64,000 nucleotides of DNA from contig NZ_JAMLFX010000003.1 of the NCBI RefSeq assembly GCF_023634765.1, forward strand, positions 452,417 to 516,416. The letters are read 5' to 3'. Positions 1 through 10,419 of the stretch are shown here, piece by piece (the first letter of the stretch is position 1; each line of letters begins with the position of its first letter). Both the position numbers and the translations under genes were made by a program. Source of the DNA: Pseudomonas sp. AKS31 (GTDB taxonomy: Bacteria > Pseudomonadota > Gammaproteobacteria > Pseudomonadales > Pseudomonadaceae). The notes under the pieces were generated by a model. It was not told the origin of the DNA, did not search any database, and worked only from the letters and a program-made list of their open reading frames with translations.

Positions 1-66
1 CGATTGAGCTGGTAAATGTGAGTCCTTATCATTTGGCCCACATTTTCCGACCGAGAGACCACTCCC

Positions 67-1071
67 ATGTTGGCACCCAAGCGTCTTCTGACCGCACTGG
101 CCTTGACCCTGATCGGCAGCACAACGGCCCAGGCCGCTGATGAAGTGGTGGTTTACTCGTCGCGCATCGATGAGCTGATCAAACCAGTGTTCGATGCTTA
201 CACCGCGAAAACCGGGGTGAAGATCAAGTTCATCACCGACAAGGAAGCGCCGCTGATGCAGCGCATCAAGGCCGAAGGTGAAAACGCTACTGCCGACCTG
301 TTGCTCACCGTTGACGCCGGCAACCTCTGGCAGGCCGAGCAGATGGGCATCCTTCAGCCGTTCACCTCGAAAACCATCGACGCCAACATTCCGCTGCAAT
401 ATCGCTCGTCCACTCACGCCTGGACCGGCCTGAGCCTGCGCGCGCGGACCATCGCCTACTCCACCGAACGCGTGAAGCCGGGTGAGCTGACCACCTACGA
501 AGCGTTGGCCGACAAAAACTGGGAAGGTCGCCTGTGTCTGCGCACCGCGAAGAAGGTCTATAACCAGTCGCTGACCGCGACCATGATCGAAGTCCATGGC
601 GCCGAGAAGACCGAGAAGATTCTCAAGGGCTGGGTCAACAACCTGTCCACCGACGTGTTCTCCGATGACGTTGCAGTGCTTGAAGCGATCAACGCCGGGC
701 AGTGCGATGTCGGCATCGTCAACACCTACTACTACGGTCGTCTGCACAAGCAAAAGCCAGAGCTGCCGGTGAAACTGTTCTGGCCGAATCAGGCCGATCG
801 TGGCGTGCACGTGAACCTGTCGGGCATTGGCCTGACCAAGCACGCTCCGCACCCGGAAGCAGCCAAGGCTTTGGTTGAATGGATGACCACGCCTGAGGCG
901 CAGAAGATTTTCGCTGACGTGAACCAGGAGTTCCCGGCCAACCCGGCGGTGGCACCTTCGGAAGAAGTGGCGGCGTGGGGCAAGTTTGTCGCTGATACCT
1001 TGCCGGTGGAAGTGGCGGGCAAGCGTCAGGCTGAGGCGATCCGGATGATGGATCGGGCGGGCTGGAACTGA
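67..1071 (+). CDS. Iron(III) ABC transporter periplasmic substrate-binding protein
   Basis: 334 aa, the usual length for the FbpA/FutA-type family of ferric iron binding proteins. A signal peptide is visible at residues 1-23, with cleavage probably after AQA and before [10 protein letters not shown]. The family start [11 protein letters not shown] and the run of three tyrosines at about 221-223 (NTYYYGRL) match the position where these proteins bind Fe3+ with paired tyrosines. It would capture iron in the periplasm and pass it to the membrane permease encoded 135 bp downstream. The C-terminal [17 protein letters not shown] is also typical of the family. No ATPase gene is adjacent. I am sure of the family; iron as substrate is inferred from the tyrosines and the neighbouring permease. 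Confidence 0.9.
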   Translation: MLAPKRLLTALALTLIGSTTAQAADEVVVYSSRIDELIKPVFDAYTAKTGVKIKFITDKEAPLMQRIKAEGENATADLLLTVDAGNLWQAEQMGILQPFTSKTIDANIPLQYRSSTHAWTGLSLRARTIAYSTERVKPGELTTYEALADKNWEGRLCLRTAKKVYNQSLTATMIEVHGAEKTEKILKGWVNNLSTDVFSDDVAVLEAINAGQCDVGIVNTYYYGRLHKQKPELPVKLFWPNQADRGVHVNLSGIGLTKHAPHPEAAKALVEWMTTPEAQKIFADVNQEFPANPAVAPSEEVAAWGKFVADTLPVEVAGKRQAEAIRMMDRAGWN

Positions 1072-1088
1072 GTCTGCTGCTGTAGAGA

Positions 1089-1166
1089 GCAAAAGATCGC
1101 AGCCTTCGGCAGCTCCTACATGAGATCACCTGTAGGAGCTGGCGAAGGCTGCGATCTTTTTGCTTT
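1089..1166. repeat. Pseudomonas REP-type inverted repeat (type A)
   Basis: Two inverted arms carry the core GATCGCAGCCTTCGGCAGCT and its complement, separated by about 10 bp, in the gap between the binding protein and permease genes. The same element recurs at about 7563, 13630, 19790 and 36923. It ends in a T-rich stretch on the + strand, so it may also attenuate transcription into the permease gene. Confidence 0.85.
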
Positions 1167-1205
1167 TTTCCCTAAACTCCACGATTTTCCCGCGAGACCT
1201 TCGAA

Positions 1206-2822
1206 GTGGCCCACCCCGCCCAACGCCGCTGGTACCCCATCGTCTTCGCCATCGCCGCGCTGGTGCTGTTGCCCCTGAGCGTTCTGCTGCTCTCCTGGCA
1301 GACCATCGACCAGCAAATCTGGTCGCACTTGTGGCAAACCCAGATGCCGCGTCTGCTCGGCAACACCCTGACGCTGGTCGTTGGCGTCGGTGTCGGTGTG
1401 ACGCTGCTGGGTGTCAGCCTCGCCTGGCTTACCAGCCTCTGCGAGTTCCCCGGTCGGCGCTGGCTCGATTGGGCGTTGATGCTGCCCTTTGCCATTCCCG
1501 CCTATGTGCTGGCCTTCGTTTTCGTCGGCCTGCTGGATTTTGCCGGCCCGGTGCAAACCCTGCTGCGCGAATGGTTCGGCACGGGCCTGCGGCTGCCACG
1601 GGTGCGCTCCACCGGCGGGGTGATTGTGGTGTTGGTGCTGGTTTTCTATCCCTACGTTTACCTGTTGGCGCGCACTGCATTCCTTGCCCAGGGCAAGGGC
1701 CTGATGGAAGCGGCGCGGGTGCTCGGCCAGTCGCCATGGCAGGCCTTTTGGCGTGTCGCGTTGCCGATGGCGCGTCCGGCCATTGGTGCCGGCGTGGCGT
1801 TGGCGCTGATGGAAACCCTGGCGGATTTCGGCGCGGTGTCGGTGTTCAACTTCGACACCTTCACCACGGCGATCTACAAAACCTGGTACGGCTTCTTCAG
1901 CCTGTCGAGCGCGGCGCAACTGGCCAGCCTGTTGCTGCTGGTGGTGATGCTGGTGCTCTACGGCGAGCGTCGAGCACGCGGCGCCAACCGGGCAAGCACC
2001 GAGCGGCCACGGGTGAAAGCGCTGTATCACTTGCACGGGCTCAAGGCGTTCGCGGCGATGAGCTGGTGCGGCCTGGTGTTCGCCTGCGCCTTCGTCATTC
2101 CGCTGCTGCAACTGATCGTATGGTTCTGGCAGCGCGGCCGTTTCGATCTGGATGAGCGCTACGCCGGGCTGATCCTGCACACCCTGTATCTGGGCGGCAT
2201 GGCAGCGCTGATTACCGTCAGTGTTGCGCTGCTGCTGGCGTTTGCCCGGCGGCTGGCGCCGACACAGGCGATCAACTCGGGTGTTGGTCTGGCCAACCTG
2301 GGCTACGCCTTGCCGGGTTCGGTGCTGGCCGTGTCGATCATGCTGGCGTTCAGTTATCTGGATCGCGAACTGGTGATTCCGCTCTCCGCTTGGTTCGGTG
2401 GTGCGGGCAAGCCTTTGCTGCTGGGCAGTCTGGCGGCGTTGCTGATGGCCTATCTGGTGCGCTTTATTGCCGTGGCTTATGGGCCGCTGGAAAGCAGTCT
2501 GGCGCGTATACGGCCCTCTTTGCCCGAAGCAGCACGTAGCCTGGGTGTCAGTGGGCCGCGACTGTTTTTCAAAGTGTATCTGCCGCTGTTGCTGCCCGGC
2601 ACGTTGAGTGCGGCGTTACTGGTGTTTGTCGATGTGCTCAAGGAAATGCCCGCGACCCTGCTGATGCGCCCGTTTGGCTGGGACACGCTAGCGGTGCGGA
2701 TCTTTGAAATGACCAGCGAGGGCGAATGGGCGAGGGCATCGTTGCCGGCGCTGACGCTGGTTCTGGTCGGCTTATTGCCGGTTATCGGATTGATCCGCCG
2801 CTCGGCGCACCGAAACACTTAG
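1206..2822 (+). CDS. Iron ABC transporter permease (fused two-domain, FbpB-like)
   Basis: 538 aa inner-membrane protein with two MetI-like permease halves fused in one chain, as in FbpB/SfuB iron permeases, and about 12 hydrophobic segments. Each half has an EAA loop that contacts the ATPase: EAARVLGQSPWQAFWRVALP at about 175 and EAARSLGVSGPRLFFKVYLP at about 443. It should move Fe3+ delivered by the upstream binding protein. The chosen start is GTG at 1206; no strong ribosome site is seen, so the exact start is uncertain. A cognate ATPase is not encoded in this window and must be elsewhere or shared. Confidence 0.9.
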   Translation: MAHPAQRRWYPIVFAIAALVLLPLSVLLLSWQTIDQQIWSHLWQTQMPRLLGNTLTLVVGVGVGVTLLGVSLAWLTSLCEFPGRRWLDWALMLPFAIPAYVLAFVFVGLLDFAGPVQTLLREWFGTGLRLPRVRSTGGVIVVLVLVFYPYVYLLARTAFLAQGKGLMEAARVLGQSPWQAFWRVALPMARPAIGAGVALALMETLADFGAVSVFNFDTFTTAIYKTWYGFFSLSSAAQLASLLLLVVMLVLYGERRARGANRASTERPRVKALYHLHGLKAFAAMSWCGLVFACAFVIPLLQLIVWFWQRGRFDLDERYAGLILHTLYLGGMAALITVSVALLLAFARRLAPTQAINSGVGLANLGYALPGSVLAVSIMLAFSYLDRELVIPLSAWFGGAGKPLLLGSLAALLMAYLVRFIAVAYGPLESSLARIRPSLPEAARSLGVSGPRLFFKVYLPLLLPGTLSAALLVFVDVLKEMPATLLMRPFGWDTLAVRIFEMTSEGEWARASLPALTLVLVGLLPVIGLIRRSAHRNT

Positions 2823-2845
2823 TCGTCAGTCCTGAATCATGCGGC

Positions 2846-2928
2846 TACAATGCGCGGCATTCGGTGCGGTTCGTCTGACAGACCCGTTCGCTGAAATCGG
2901 CTGAAAGCCTTCTATTTCGCGGCTTTCA
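2846..2928 (+). promoter_or_regulatory. Candidate gcvT promoter and leader hairpin
   Basis: A TACAAT hexamer at 2846-2851 could be a -10 box, though no good -35 is visible. Further down, TGAAAGCC (2902-2909) and GGCTTTCA (2921-2928) form a perfect 8-bp stem in the gcvT leader. The function of the hairpin is unknown. I looked for the conserved glycine riboswitch core here and did not find it. Confidence 0.3.
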
Positions 2929-2978
2929 CCCCGTACAGCGGCTGTCCGCACCTTCGCCACGCCCGGAAGGAGAAACCC

Positions 2979-4061
2979 ATGGGACAGCGTACGCCTCTGT
3001 ATGACCTGCATCTCGCCCTCGGCGCGAAGATGGTCGATTTTGGCGGTTGGGACATGCCACTGCATTACGGCTCGCAGGTCGAGGAGCACCACGAAGTGCG
3101 CCGCGACTGCGGGGTGTTCGATGTATCCCACATGACCGTGATCGATGTCACCGGCACCCAGGCCAAGGCCTGGCTGCAGCATTTGCTGGCCAATGACGTC
3201 GATCGTCTGCACCGCCCCGGCCGTGCGTTGTACAGCACCATGCTCAACGAGCGCGGCGGCATTGTTGACGACATGATCGTCTACCGCCTCGATGACGCTT
3301 ATCGTCTGGTGGTCAACGCCTCCACCCGCGATCAGGATCTGGCCTGGATGAACGCGCAGCGCGACGGTTTTGACGTGCAACTGCACGAGCGCTCCGAGCT
3401 GGCGATGCTCGCCATTCAGGGCCCGCAGGCCCGGCACAAGATTGCCGAACTGGTGACCCAGTCCCGCGCCACGCTGATCCAGCACCTCAAACCCTTCGAA
3501 GGCTACACCGACGGTGACTGGTTCATCGCGCGTACCGGTTATACCGGTGAAGATGGTCTGGAAATCTGCCTGCCGGCCAATCAGGCGCCGGGGTTCTTCA
3601 ACGACCTGGTTGGCGCCGGCATTTCCCCGATCGGCCTCGGTGCCCGCGATACCTTGCGGGTTGAAGCCGGGATGAACCTGTACGGTCAGGACATTCATCA
3701 GGACGTTTCGCCACTGGCCTCGAACATGGCCTGGAGCATTGCCTGGGAACCGGCCTCGCGCCAGTTCATCGGCCGTGCTGCGCTGGAGGCGGAAAAAGCC
3801 GCCGGCGTCGCGCACAAACTGGTCGGTCTGGTGCTGGAAGAACGTGGTGTTTTGCGCGCCCATCAAGTGGTTCGCATCGCCGATGTTGGCGAAGGGGAGA
3901 TCACCAGTGGTAGTTTCTCTCCTACGCTGAGCAAATCGATTGCCCTGGCGCGTGTTCCGATGGCAACCGCCGACCGCGCCGAAGTGGAAATCCGTGGCAA
4001 GTGGTACCCGGTACGGGTGGTCAAACCGACCTTCGTACGCCATGGCAAAACTTTGATCTAA
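2979..4061 (+). CDS. gcvT: Aminomethyltransferase, glycine cleavage T protein
   Basis: 360 aa, normal GcvT length. It takes the aminomethyl group from lipoyl-GcvH, releases ammonia and passes the one-carbon unit to tetrahydrofolate. The N-terminal opening [20 protein letters not shown], the [11 protein letters not shown] stretch and the [16 protein letters not shown] motif are clear family signatures; the last 90 or so residues are the GCV_T C-terminal barrel. A good AAGGAG ribosome site precedes the ATG. It is followed 49 bp later by gcvH, and gcvP comes next, so this is a glycine cleavage cluster. The fourth part, lipoamide dehydrogenase, is not in the window. Confidence 0.97.
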   Translation: MGQRTPLYDLHLALGAKMVDFGGWDMPLHYGSQVEEHHEVRRDCGVFDVSHMTVIDVTGTQAKAWLQHLLANDVDRLHRPGRALYSTMLNERGGIVDDMIVYRLDDAYRLVVNASTRDQDLAWMNAQRDGFDVQLHERSELAMLAIQGPQARHKIAELVTQSRATLIQHLKPFEGYTDGDWFIARTGYTGEDGLEICLPANQAPGFFNDLVGAGISPIGLGARDTLRVEAGMNLYGQDIHQDVSPLASNMAWSIAWEPASRQFIGRAALEAEKAAGVAHKLVGLVLEERGVLRAHQVVRIADVGEGEITSGSFSPTLSKSIALARVPMATADRAEVEIRGKWYPVRVVKPTFVRHGKTLI

Positions 4062-4110
4062 CCTTTTTCCGGCGGGCATGACCGCTGACCCAATTCCGAG
4101 GACACCGAAG

Positions 4111-4494
4111 ATGAGCAATATCCCCGCTGAACTGCGTTTTGCCGAAAGTCATGAATGGGCCCGTCTGGAAGCCGACGGCACCGTCACCGTGGGCATCAGC
4201 GATCACGCGCAGGAAGCGCTGGGCGATGTGGTGTTCGTCGAGTTGACTGAAGTGGGTAACAAATTCGCCGCTGAAGATCAGGCAGGTGTGGTTGAGTCGG
4301 TGAAAGCCGCTTCCGACATCTACTCGCCGATCGCTGGTGAAGTCATCGCCGTCAACGAAGAGCTGAGTGCTTCTCCGGAACTGCTGAACTCCGATCCGTA
4401 CGGTGCGTGGATCTTCAAACTCAAGCCAGCAAACGCCGCCGACCTGGAAAAACTGCTCGACGCTGCCGGCTACAAGGCTGCCATCGGCGAGTAA
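4111..4494 (+). CDS. gcvH: Glycine cleavage system H protein
   Basis: 127 aa lipoyl carrier protein. The lipoylated lysine is K65 in [18 protein letters not shown], and the whole chain is the typical H-protein hybrid fold. I chose ATG 4111 ([16 protein letters not shown]), which has GAGG about 10 bp upstream and matches the usual N-terminus; an upstream in-frame ATG at 4078 would add 11 unrelated residues. It shuttles the aminomethyl group between GcvP and GcvT. A rho-independent terminator follows directly, so gcvP probably has its own promoter or relies on read-through. Confidence 0.97.
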   Translation: MSNIPAELRFAESHEWARLEADGTVTVGISDHAQEALGDVVFVELTEVGNKFAAEDQAGVVESVKAASDIYSPIAGEVIAVNEELSASPELLNSDPYGAWIFKLKPANAADLEKLLDAAGYKAAIGE

Positions 4495-4511
4495 GCTTTG
4501 AGCAACACCGC

Positions 4512-4538
4512 AAAGCCCCGACCTGTCGGGGCTTTTTC
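4512..4538 (+). terminator. Rho-independent terminator after gcvH
   Basis: GCCCCGACCTGTCGGGGC forms a GC-rich hairpin followed by five T residues, 18 bp after the gcvH stop. Confidence 0.85.
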
Positions 4539-4561
4539 ATGGGCGATGAAAAATCCCTTGC

Positions 4562-4587
4562 GGGAGCGAGCCTGCTCGCTCCCACAG
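4562..4587. repeat. Short palindromic repeat (type B)
   Basis: GGGAGCGAGCCTGCTCGCTC is a near-perfect palindrome followed by CCACA. The same unit occurs at about 36124 and, as a two-armed copy, at 49478. It lies between the gcvH terminator and gcvP. Confidence 0.8.
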
Positions 4588-4687
4588 GGAATGGGGTCTG
4601 TTCTTGAAATTTGCGTTAGACACGGGCTGCTATGCTGGTTTGACCGTGTTGCATTGACGCCGAGCGCCAGCCTAGAGAGAGCCCGTC

Positions 4688-7561
4688 ATGTCCCAGTTGC
4701 CATCCCTGAGCCAGTTACGCGATCCCGATGCCTTCCTGCGCCGTCACCTCGGCCCCGATGCCGCCGAACAGCAGGCGATGCTCGACAGCCTCGGCCTTGG
4801 CAGTCGGGTTGAGCTTATCGAACAGACGGTACCGCCGGCCATCCGCCTTAACCGCGCACTGGATCTGCCACCGGCCCTCGACGAACAAGCGGCGCTGGCC
4901 AAACTGCGCGGTTACGCCGAGCAGAATCAGGTCTGGACCAGCCTGATCGGCATGGGCTATCACGGCACACTCACGCCCACGGTCATCTTGCGCAACGTCC
5001 TGGAAAATCCCGGCTGGTACACCGCGTACACCCCGTATCAACCGGAGATCGCCCAGGGCCGGCTCGAAGCCCTGCTGAATTTCCAGCAACTGACCATCGA
5101 CCTCACCGGTCTGGAACTGGCCAACGCGTCTTTGCTCGATGAGGCCACGGCGGCGGCGGAAGCCATGGCGCTGGCCAAGCGCGTAGCGAAGGCGAAGAGC
5201 AATCTGTTCTTCGTCGATGAAAACTGCCATCCACAAACCATTTCGGTGGTGCAGACCCGAGCCGAAGGTTTCGGCTTCGAATTGATCGTCGATGCTGTGG
5301 ATAACCTCAAACAGCACCAGGTGTTCGGTGCGCTGTTGCAGTATCCCGATACCCATGGCGAGGTGCGTGATCTGCGCCCGCTGATCGATCACTTGCATGC
5401 GCAGCAAGCGCTGGCCTGCGTCGCCACGGATTTGCTCAGTTTGCTATTGCTGACGCCGCCGGGTGAGTTGGGCGCCGATGTGGTGTTCGGTTCATCGCAG
5501 CGCTTTGGCGTGCCGATGGGGTATGGCGGCCCGCACGCGGCGTTCTTTGCCAGTCGCGAGGAATACAAACGGGCGATTCCGGGGCGGATCATCGGCGTGT
5601 CGAAAGATGCCCGGGGCAACGTCGCGTTGCGCATGGCGTTGCAAACCCGCGAGCAACATATCCGCCGCGAGAAGGCCAACTCGAACATCTGCACCGCCCA
5701 GGTGCTGCTGGCCAACATCGCCAGTTTTTACGCGGTGTATCACGGGCCGGAAGGTTTAAAACGCATCGCCCAACGCGTGCATCGGCTGACCTGCATTCTG
5801 GCCGCTGGGCTTGAGCGCAAGGGCATCAGTCGGGTCAATGTGCAGTTCTTCGATACGCTGACGCTGGAGGTCGGCGGGGCGCAAACGGCGATCATCGAAA
5901 GCGCCCAGGCTGCGCAGATCAACCTGCGGATTCTCGGGCGCGGTCGGGTCGGGCTGAGCCTCGATGAGACCTGCGATGAACGCACCGTGGCCAAGCTGTT
6001 CGATGTGCTGCTCGGCGCCGATCATGGGTTGAACGTCGAGGAACTCGACGGGGAACCCCTGACTTCGGGCATCCCCGACAACCTCCAGCGCAACACACTG
6101 TACCTGCGCCACCCGGTGTTCAACGCCCATCACAGCGAAACCGAGATGCTGCGCTATCTCAAACAACTGGAAAACAAGGATCTGGCGCTCAATCAATCGA
6201 TGATTCCGTTGGGTTCTTGCACCATGAAACTCAACGCCACCAGCGAAATGATCCCGATCACCTGGCCGCAGTTCGCCAACCTGCATCCGTTCGTGCCGCG
6301 TGAGCAGGCAGTCGGTTATACGCTGATGATCGAGGAGCTGGAGCGTTGGCTGTGCGCAATCACCGGGTTCGATGCGATCTGCATGCAGCCCAACTCCGGC
6401 GCTCAGGGTGAGTACGCCGGGCTGCTGGCGATCCGCAAATACCACGAGAGCCGTCAGCAGGGGGCGCGGGAGATCTGCCTGATTCCGTCCTCGGCCCATG
6501 GCACCAACCCGGCCTCGGCGCAAATGGCCGGGATGCGCGTAGTGATCGTCGAGTGCGACGAGGCGGGCAACGTCGATCTGGAGGATCTGAAAGCGAAAGC
6601 CGCCGAGGCTGGGGATAAGTTGTCATGCCTGATGGCGACCTATCCGTCGACCCACGGTGTGTACGAGGAGGGCATCAGCGAGATCTGCGAGGTTATCCAC
6701 AAGCATGGCGGTCAGGTCTACATGGACGGCGCCAACCTCAATGCGCAGGTCGGGCTGGCGCGGCCGGCGGACATCGGCGCTGATGTGTCGCACATGAATT
6801 TGCACAAGACCTTCTGCATCCCCCATGGCGGCGGTGGGCCAGGCATGGGGCCGATCGGTGTTCGTGCGCATCTGGCGCCGTTCGTCGCCAATCACCCGGT
6901 GGTGCCGATCGACGGGCCACTGGCGCAGAACGGCGCGGTCAGCGCGGCGCCCTGGGGCAGTGCGAGCATTTTGCCAATCAGCTGGATGTACATCGCCATG
7001 ATGGGCCCGCAACTGGCGGATGCCAGCGAAGTGGCGATTCTGGCGGCAAACTACCTGGCGCAGCATTTATCCGGCGCGTTCCCGGTGCTGTACACCGGTC
7101 GCAACGGGCGGGTCGCTCACGAATGCATTCTCGACCTGCGGCCCTTGAAGGCCCTGACCGGGATCAGCGAAGAAGACGTTGCCAAGCGTTTGATGGATTA
7201 CGGCTTTCATGCGCCGACCATGTCCTTCCCGGTGCCGGGCACCTTGATGGTCGAGCCGACCGAGAGCGAGTCGAAAGCGGAACTGGATCGTTTTATCGGC
7301 GCCATGCTGAGTATTCGCGCAGAAATCACCGAAGTGCAGAATGGCAACTGGCCGGCCGAGGACAACCCGTTGAAACGGGCACCGCATACCCTGGCGGATG
7401 TCACCGGGGTTTGGGAGCGGCCTTACAGCATTGAACAAGGCATCACCCCCGACGCGCACACCAAGGTGCACAAGTATTGGCCGGCGGTGAATCGGGTGGA
7501 TAACGTTTACGGCGATCGCAACCTGTTTTGCGCCTGTGTCCCGGTGGACGATTACCGCTGA
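4688..7561 (+). CDS. gcvP: Glycine dehydrogenase (decarboxylating), P protein
   Basis: 957 aa, the normal length of the single-chain P protein. It decarboxylates glycine with pyridoxal phosphate and loads the aminomethyl group on GcvH. The PLP lysine is at about 707 in [19 protein letters not shown], a perfect family signature. The N-terminal [14 protein letters not shown] and [10 protein letters not shown] motifs are also present, as is the [13 protein letters not shown] block. It lies in the same direction as gcvT and gcvH but is separated by a terminator and a palindromic repeat. A type A REP element starts right after its stop codon. Confidence 0.97.
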   Translation: MSQLPSLSQLRDPDAFLRRHLGPDAAEQQAMLDSLGLGSRVELIEQTVPPAIRLNRALDLPPALDEQAALAKLRGYAEQNQVWTSLIGMGYHGTLTPTVILRNVLENPGWYTAYTPYQPEIAQGRLEALLNFQQLTIDLTGLELANASLLDEATAAAEAMALAKRVAKAKSNLFFVDENCHPQTISVVQTRAEGFGFELIVDAVDNLKQHQVFGALLQYPDTHGEVRDLRPLIDHLHAQQALACVATDLLSLLLLTPPGELGADVVFGSSQRFGVPMGYGGPHAAFFASREEYKRAIPGRIIGVSKDARGNVALRMALQTREQHIRREKANSNICTAQVLLANIASFYAVYHGPEGLKRIAQRVHRLTCILAAGLERKGISRVNVQFFDTLTLEVGGAQTAIIESAQAAQINLRILGRGRVGLSLDETCDERTVAKLFDVLLGADHGLNVEELDGEPLTSGIPDNLQRNTLYLRHPVFNAHHSETEMLRYLKQLENKDLALNQSMIPLGSCTMKLNATSEMIPITWPQFANLHPFVPREQAVGYTLMIEELERWLCAITGFDAICMQPNSGAQGEYAGLLAIRKYHESRQQGAREICLIPSSAHGTNPASAQMAGMRVVIVECDEAGNVDLEDLKAKAAEAGDKLSCLMATYPSTHGVYEEGISEICEVIHKHGGQVYMDGANLNAQVGLARPADIGADVSHMNLHKTFCIPHGGGGPGMGPIGVRAHLAPFVANHPVVPIDGPLAQNGAVSAAPWGSASILPISWMYIAMMGPQLADASEVAILAANYLAQHLSGAFPVLYTGRNGRVAHECILDLRPLKALTGISEEDVAKRLMDYGFHAPTMSFPVPGTLMVEPTESESKAELDRFIGAMLSIRAEITEVQNGNWPAEDNPLKRAPHTLADVTGVWERPYSIEQGITPDAHTKVHKYWPAVNRVDNVYGDRNLFCACVPVDDYR

Positions 7562-7562
7562 A

Positions 7563-7638
7563 GATCAAAAGATCGCAGCCTTCGGCAGCTCCTACCCTGA
7601 TCCTTGTAGGAGCTGCCGAAGGCTGCGATCTTTTGATT
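7563..7638. repeat. REP-type inverted repeat (type A)
   Basis: Two arms with the GATCGCAGCCTTCGGCAGCT core in inverted orientation with a loop of about 12 bp, beginning within 2 bp of the gcvP stop codon. Confidence 0.85.
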
Positions 7639-7645
7639 TTGCTTT

Positions 7646-7677
7646 AAAAAAATGCCGCTCGATCGAGCGGCATTTTT
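7646..7677. terminator. Bidirectional terminator between gcvP and the DUF2388 gene
   Basis: ATGCCGCTCGATCGAGCGGC, followed by AT, is a perfect hairpin with a run of A on one side and T on the other, so it can end transcription from both converging genes. Confidence 0.85.
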
Positions 7678-7690
7678 GTTGGGGCCAGGC

Positions 7691-8008
7691 TTACTCGGAA
7701 GCCACCGCGTTCTTCGCCAGGATCGCATTCGCCAATTCCATATCGGTCGCCTGCAGGCCCGGATTGTCGGCGCGGACTTTCTGCATTGCGGCTTCCAGAT
7801 ATGGCCCGCGAATGCCGCCATCACTGGCAACGAAACTGCCGGCATCGTCCTGTGCGGCGATGATCAGCTTGTGATCCTTGAAGGTCAGGTAAGTCGAACC
7901 GGTGGTGGCACCGGACGAGATGACGTTACGCCAAAAGCTGTCCGCCATGGCCGAACCAACGGGAAGGGACAGCAAGGCCAGAGTGGCGACAGCAAGTTTG
8001 AGACGCAT
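7691..8008 (-). CDS. DUF2388 domain-containing secreted protein
   Basis: 105 aa with a clear signal peptide (residues 1-22, cut after AMA). The mature part starts DSFWRNVISSGATTGSTYLT, which is characteristic of the small DUF2388 family found in Pseudomonas. The family has no assigned function. It is exported to the periplasm or beyond. An AGGAGT ribosome site lies before the ATG. It is co-directional with the downstream-coded ATPase gene on the minus strand (69 bp apart) but the pairing may be incidental. Confidence 0.85.
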   Translation of the reverse strand: MRLKLAVATLALLSLPVGSAMADSFWRNVISSGATTGSTYLTFKDHKLIIAAQDDAGSFVASDGGIRGPYLEAAMQKVRADNPGLQATDMELANAILAKNAVASE

Positions 8009-8077
8009 GATGAGATGACTCCTGGGGGTTAACTAGGGCCTTGGATCGCCATTTCCCCGATCCGGTTCCGTGGCGGC

Positions 8078-9862
8078 CTATTTCTGCTCGCTTTGCGGCG
8101 TCACCCGCAGCACTTCTTCCACCGTCGTCAGCCCCGCCGCGACTTTCTGCGCCCCAGACAATCGCAAACTGCGCATGCCTTCCTTGAACGCCTGCCGACG
8201 AATCGCCGTGAGGTCGGCGTCCGGGGTGATGAACGCCTTGAGGCTGTCGCTCAGTTGCATGATCTCGTAGACCCCGGCGCGGCCACGATAACCGGTGTCG
8301 CGACATTCCACGCAACCGATGGCCCGTTGCGCATTACCCGGCAACGGTGCTTGCCACGGGCGGGTCAGAGTTTGCCAGTCTTCGTCTTCGAGCGTCAGCG
8401 GTGCCTTGCAATGCGGACACAAGGTACGCACCAGGCGCTGGGCCATGACGCCGAGCACGGTGGCTTTTATCAGGTAATGCGGCACGCCGAGTTCGAGCAG
8501 ACGGCTGATGGCGCTGGGGGCGTCGTTGGTGTGCAGAGTCGACAACACCAGGTGCCCGGTGAGCGCTGCTTGAATCGCCATTTCAGCGGTTTCCAGGTCG
8601 CGGATCTCGCCGATCATGATGATGTCCGGGTCTTGCCGCATCAGCGCGCGAACCCCGGCGGCGAAGCTCAGGTCGATATTGTGCTGCACCTGCATCTGGT
8701 TGAACGCCGGTTCGACCATTTCGATCGGGTCTTCGATGGTGCAGAGGTTGACCTCCGGCGTCGCCAGTTTTTTCAGCGTGGTGTACAGCGTGGTGGTCTT
8801 GCCCGAACCGGTCGGCCCGGTGACCAGAATGATGCCGTTGGGCTGGCGGGTCATGTCTTGCCAGCGGCGCAAATCGTCGGCGCTGAAACCCAGTTGATCG
8901 AAATCCTTGAGCAGCACTTCCGGGTCGAAAATCCGCATGACCATTTTTTCGCCAAACGCGGTGGGCAGCGTTGAAAGCCGTAACTCGACTTCGCCGCCGT
9001 CCGGGGTCTTGGTCTTGACCCGGCCGTCCTGGGGTTTGCGCTTCTCGGCGACGTTCATCCGCCCGAGGCTTTTCAGGCGACTGACAATCGCCATGGTCAC
9101 CTGCGGCGGGAATTGATAGACGTTGTGCAGCACGCCGTCGATGCGAAAGCGCACGGTGCCTTGTTCGCGCCGCGGTTCGATGTGGATATCACTGGCGCGC
9201 TGCTGGAAGGCGTACTGGAACAGCCAGTCGACGATGTTGACGATGTGCGCGTCGTTGGCGTCCGGCTCCTGATCGCTGGCGCCGAGGTTGAGCAGCTGTT
9301 CGAAGTTGCCGAGGTTGCCGCTCTGGGCATCGGCATTGCTGGCGCCACTGACCGATTTGGCCAGGCGGAAGAACTCGACGCTGAAGCGCTGGATATCCGC
9401 CGGGTTGGCCACCACCCGTCTGATCGGCAGCTTCAATACGTGGGTGAGATCGGCCTCCCAACCGGTGACGTAAGGCTGGGCGCTGGCCACGGTGACCGAA
9501 TCGCGGTCGACCGCCACGGCGAGAATCTTGTGTCGCTGCGCAAAGGCGTAAGACATCAACGGCGTGATGGCGGCGACGTTGATCTTCAGCGGGTCGATGC
9601 GCAGGTACGGTTGGCCGGCCTGCTGGGCCAGCCACAGGGTCAGGCTTTCCAGGTCGAGGTATTTGCCTGGCCGGCTGAGGTCGTCGAGTTGCTGGCTGGC
9701 GATGAACTCCAGTGGATGCTTCTGGCCGTGAGCGGCATGGCGACGGCGGGCATTCAGCGCCTGCTCGGCCGCGTCCTGGCCGATAAAGCCTTGGGCGACC
9801 AGTTCACGCAACACCTCGTTGAGATCCAGCCAGCGGTCCTGAGTGGCAAATTGAACGGACAT
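8078..9862 (-). CDS. GspE/PilB-family secretion ATPase
   Basis: 594 aa hexameric ATPase of the type II secretion/type IV pilus family. The Walker A motif GPTGSGKTTTLY is at about 349, the Walker B region DPDIIMIGEIRD at about 411-422, and the four-cysteine zinc site (CPHC about 482-485, CVEC about 517-520) is intact. An N-terminal GspE/MshEN-like domain occupies about the first 165 residues. I chose ATG 9862, preceded by AAGGA; the reading frame extends 41 codons further upstream without family similarity. No pilin, secretin or other secretion gene is nearby, so this is a stand-alone ATPase at this locus. It may energise a machine encoded elsewhere; its partner cannot be read from the window. 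Confidence 0.9.
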   Translation of the reverse strand: MSVQFATQDRWLDLNEVLRELVAQGFIGQDAAEQALNARRRHAAHGQKHPLEFIASQQLDDLSRPGKYLDLESLTLWLAQQAGQPYLRIDPLKINVAAITPLMSYAFAQRHKILAVAVDRDSVTVASAQPYVTGWEADLTHVLKLPIRRVVANPADIQRFSVEFFRLAKSVSGASNADAQSGNLGNFEQLLNLGASDQEPDANDAHIVNIVDWLFQYAFQQRASDIHIEPRREQGTVRFRIDGVLHNVYQFPPQVTMAIVSRLKSLGRMNVAEKRKPQDGRVKTKTPDGGEVELRLSTLPTAFGEKMVMRIFDPEVLLKDFDQLGFSADDLRRWQDMTRQPNGIILVTGPTGSGKTTTLYTTLKKLATPEVNLCTIEDPIEMVEPAFNQMQVQHNIDLSFAAGVRALMRQDPDIIMIGEIRDLETAEMAIQAALTGHLVLSTLHTNDAPSAISRLLELGVPHYLIKATVLGVMAQRLVRTLCPHCKAPLTLEDEDWQTLTRPWQAPLPGNAQRAIGCVECRDTGYRGRAGVYEIMQLSDSLKAFITPDADLTAIRRQAFKEGMRSLRLSGAQKVAAGLTTVEEVLRVTPQSEQK

Positions 9863-9954
9863 GCGGGCTTCCTTTTGAACGACAGTGCGCAAAAGGATAG
9901 TCGCGGCCCTGCAGACCGTTGGGCCACTACCCGACGAAGCCGTTGCCGGATTTG

Positions 9955-10293
9955 TCAGCCGGCCGCTTGCGCTGGCGCTTCCCAAGCACTGTCGGCGTTT
10001 TGCAGGTTCACCGAACAGACGCTGACCAGATTACGAAGTTTTTCCGCGATCACCTGCGCGCGATGCCAGCTCAGCCCGCCCATGACCAGGTCGATCGACA
10101 GCAGATCATCCATGCGCTGCACATTGACCTGCTCGGGCGTGAGGAACTGCAGCGCGAACAGGTTGAGCACCCGCACCAGCAGATCCGGCTCGGCCTCGGC
10201 GAGGATCTGATACTGCGCCAGGCAATGAGCGTTGCTGACATTCCAGACATCGGCGCGGGTTGGCGCGGTGGTGACGGCTTCGAGGTGCGGCAT
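9955..10293 (-). CDS. Small ACT-domain protein (hypothetical)
   Basis: 112 aa. The middle part, AEAEPDLLVRVLNLFALQFL followed by TPEQVNVQRMDDLLSIDLVM and ending in AEKLRNLVSVCSVNL, has the layout of an ACT ligand-binding domain of the acetolactate-synthase small-subunit kind (beta-alpha-beta-beta-alpha-beta). No other domain is present. It is divergent from the Lrp/AsnC regulator gene 127 bp away, so it may be regulated by it or may modulate an amino-acid enzyme. The ACT assignment is by eye from sequence pattern; the role is unknown. Confidence 0.65.
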   Translation of the reverse strand: MPHLEAVTTAPTRADVWNVSNAHCLAQYQILAEAEPDLLVRVLNLFALQFLTPEQVNVQRMDDLLSIDLVMGGLSWHRAQVIAEKLRNLVSVCSVNLQNADSAWEAPAQAAG

Positions 10294-10419
10294 GGTGAGT
10301 CTCCAAAATTTCTGGAGGAATTTTTACATTCGGTGCTGGGTATTTCTTGGCTATGATCGGCGTTATTGGCGTCTTGTTGAAAAGATCAATTCGCATAACC
10401 CGGTTATTAAGGTTTATCT

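Noticed and set aside
2821..2978. Glycine riboswitch before gcvT
   Set aside because: The conserved aptamer core segments are missing; only a plain 8-bp hairpin is seen.
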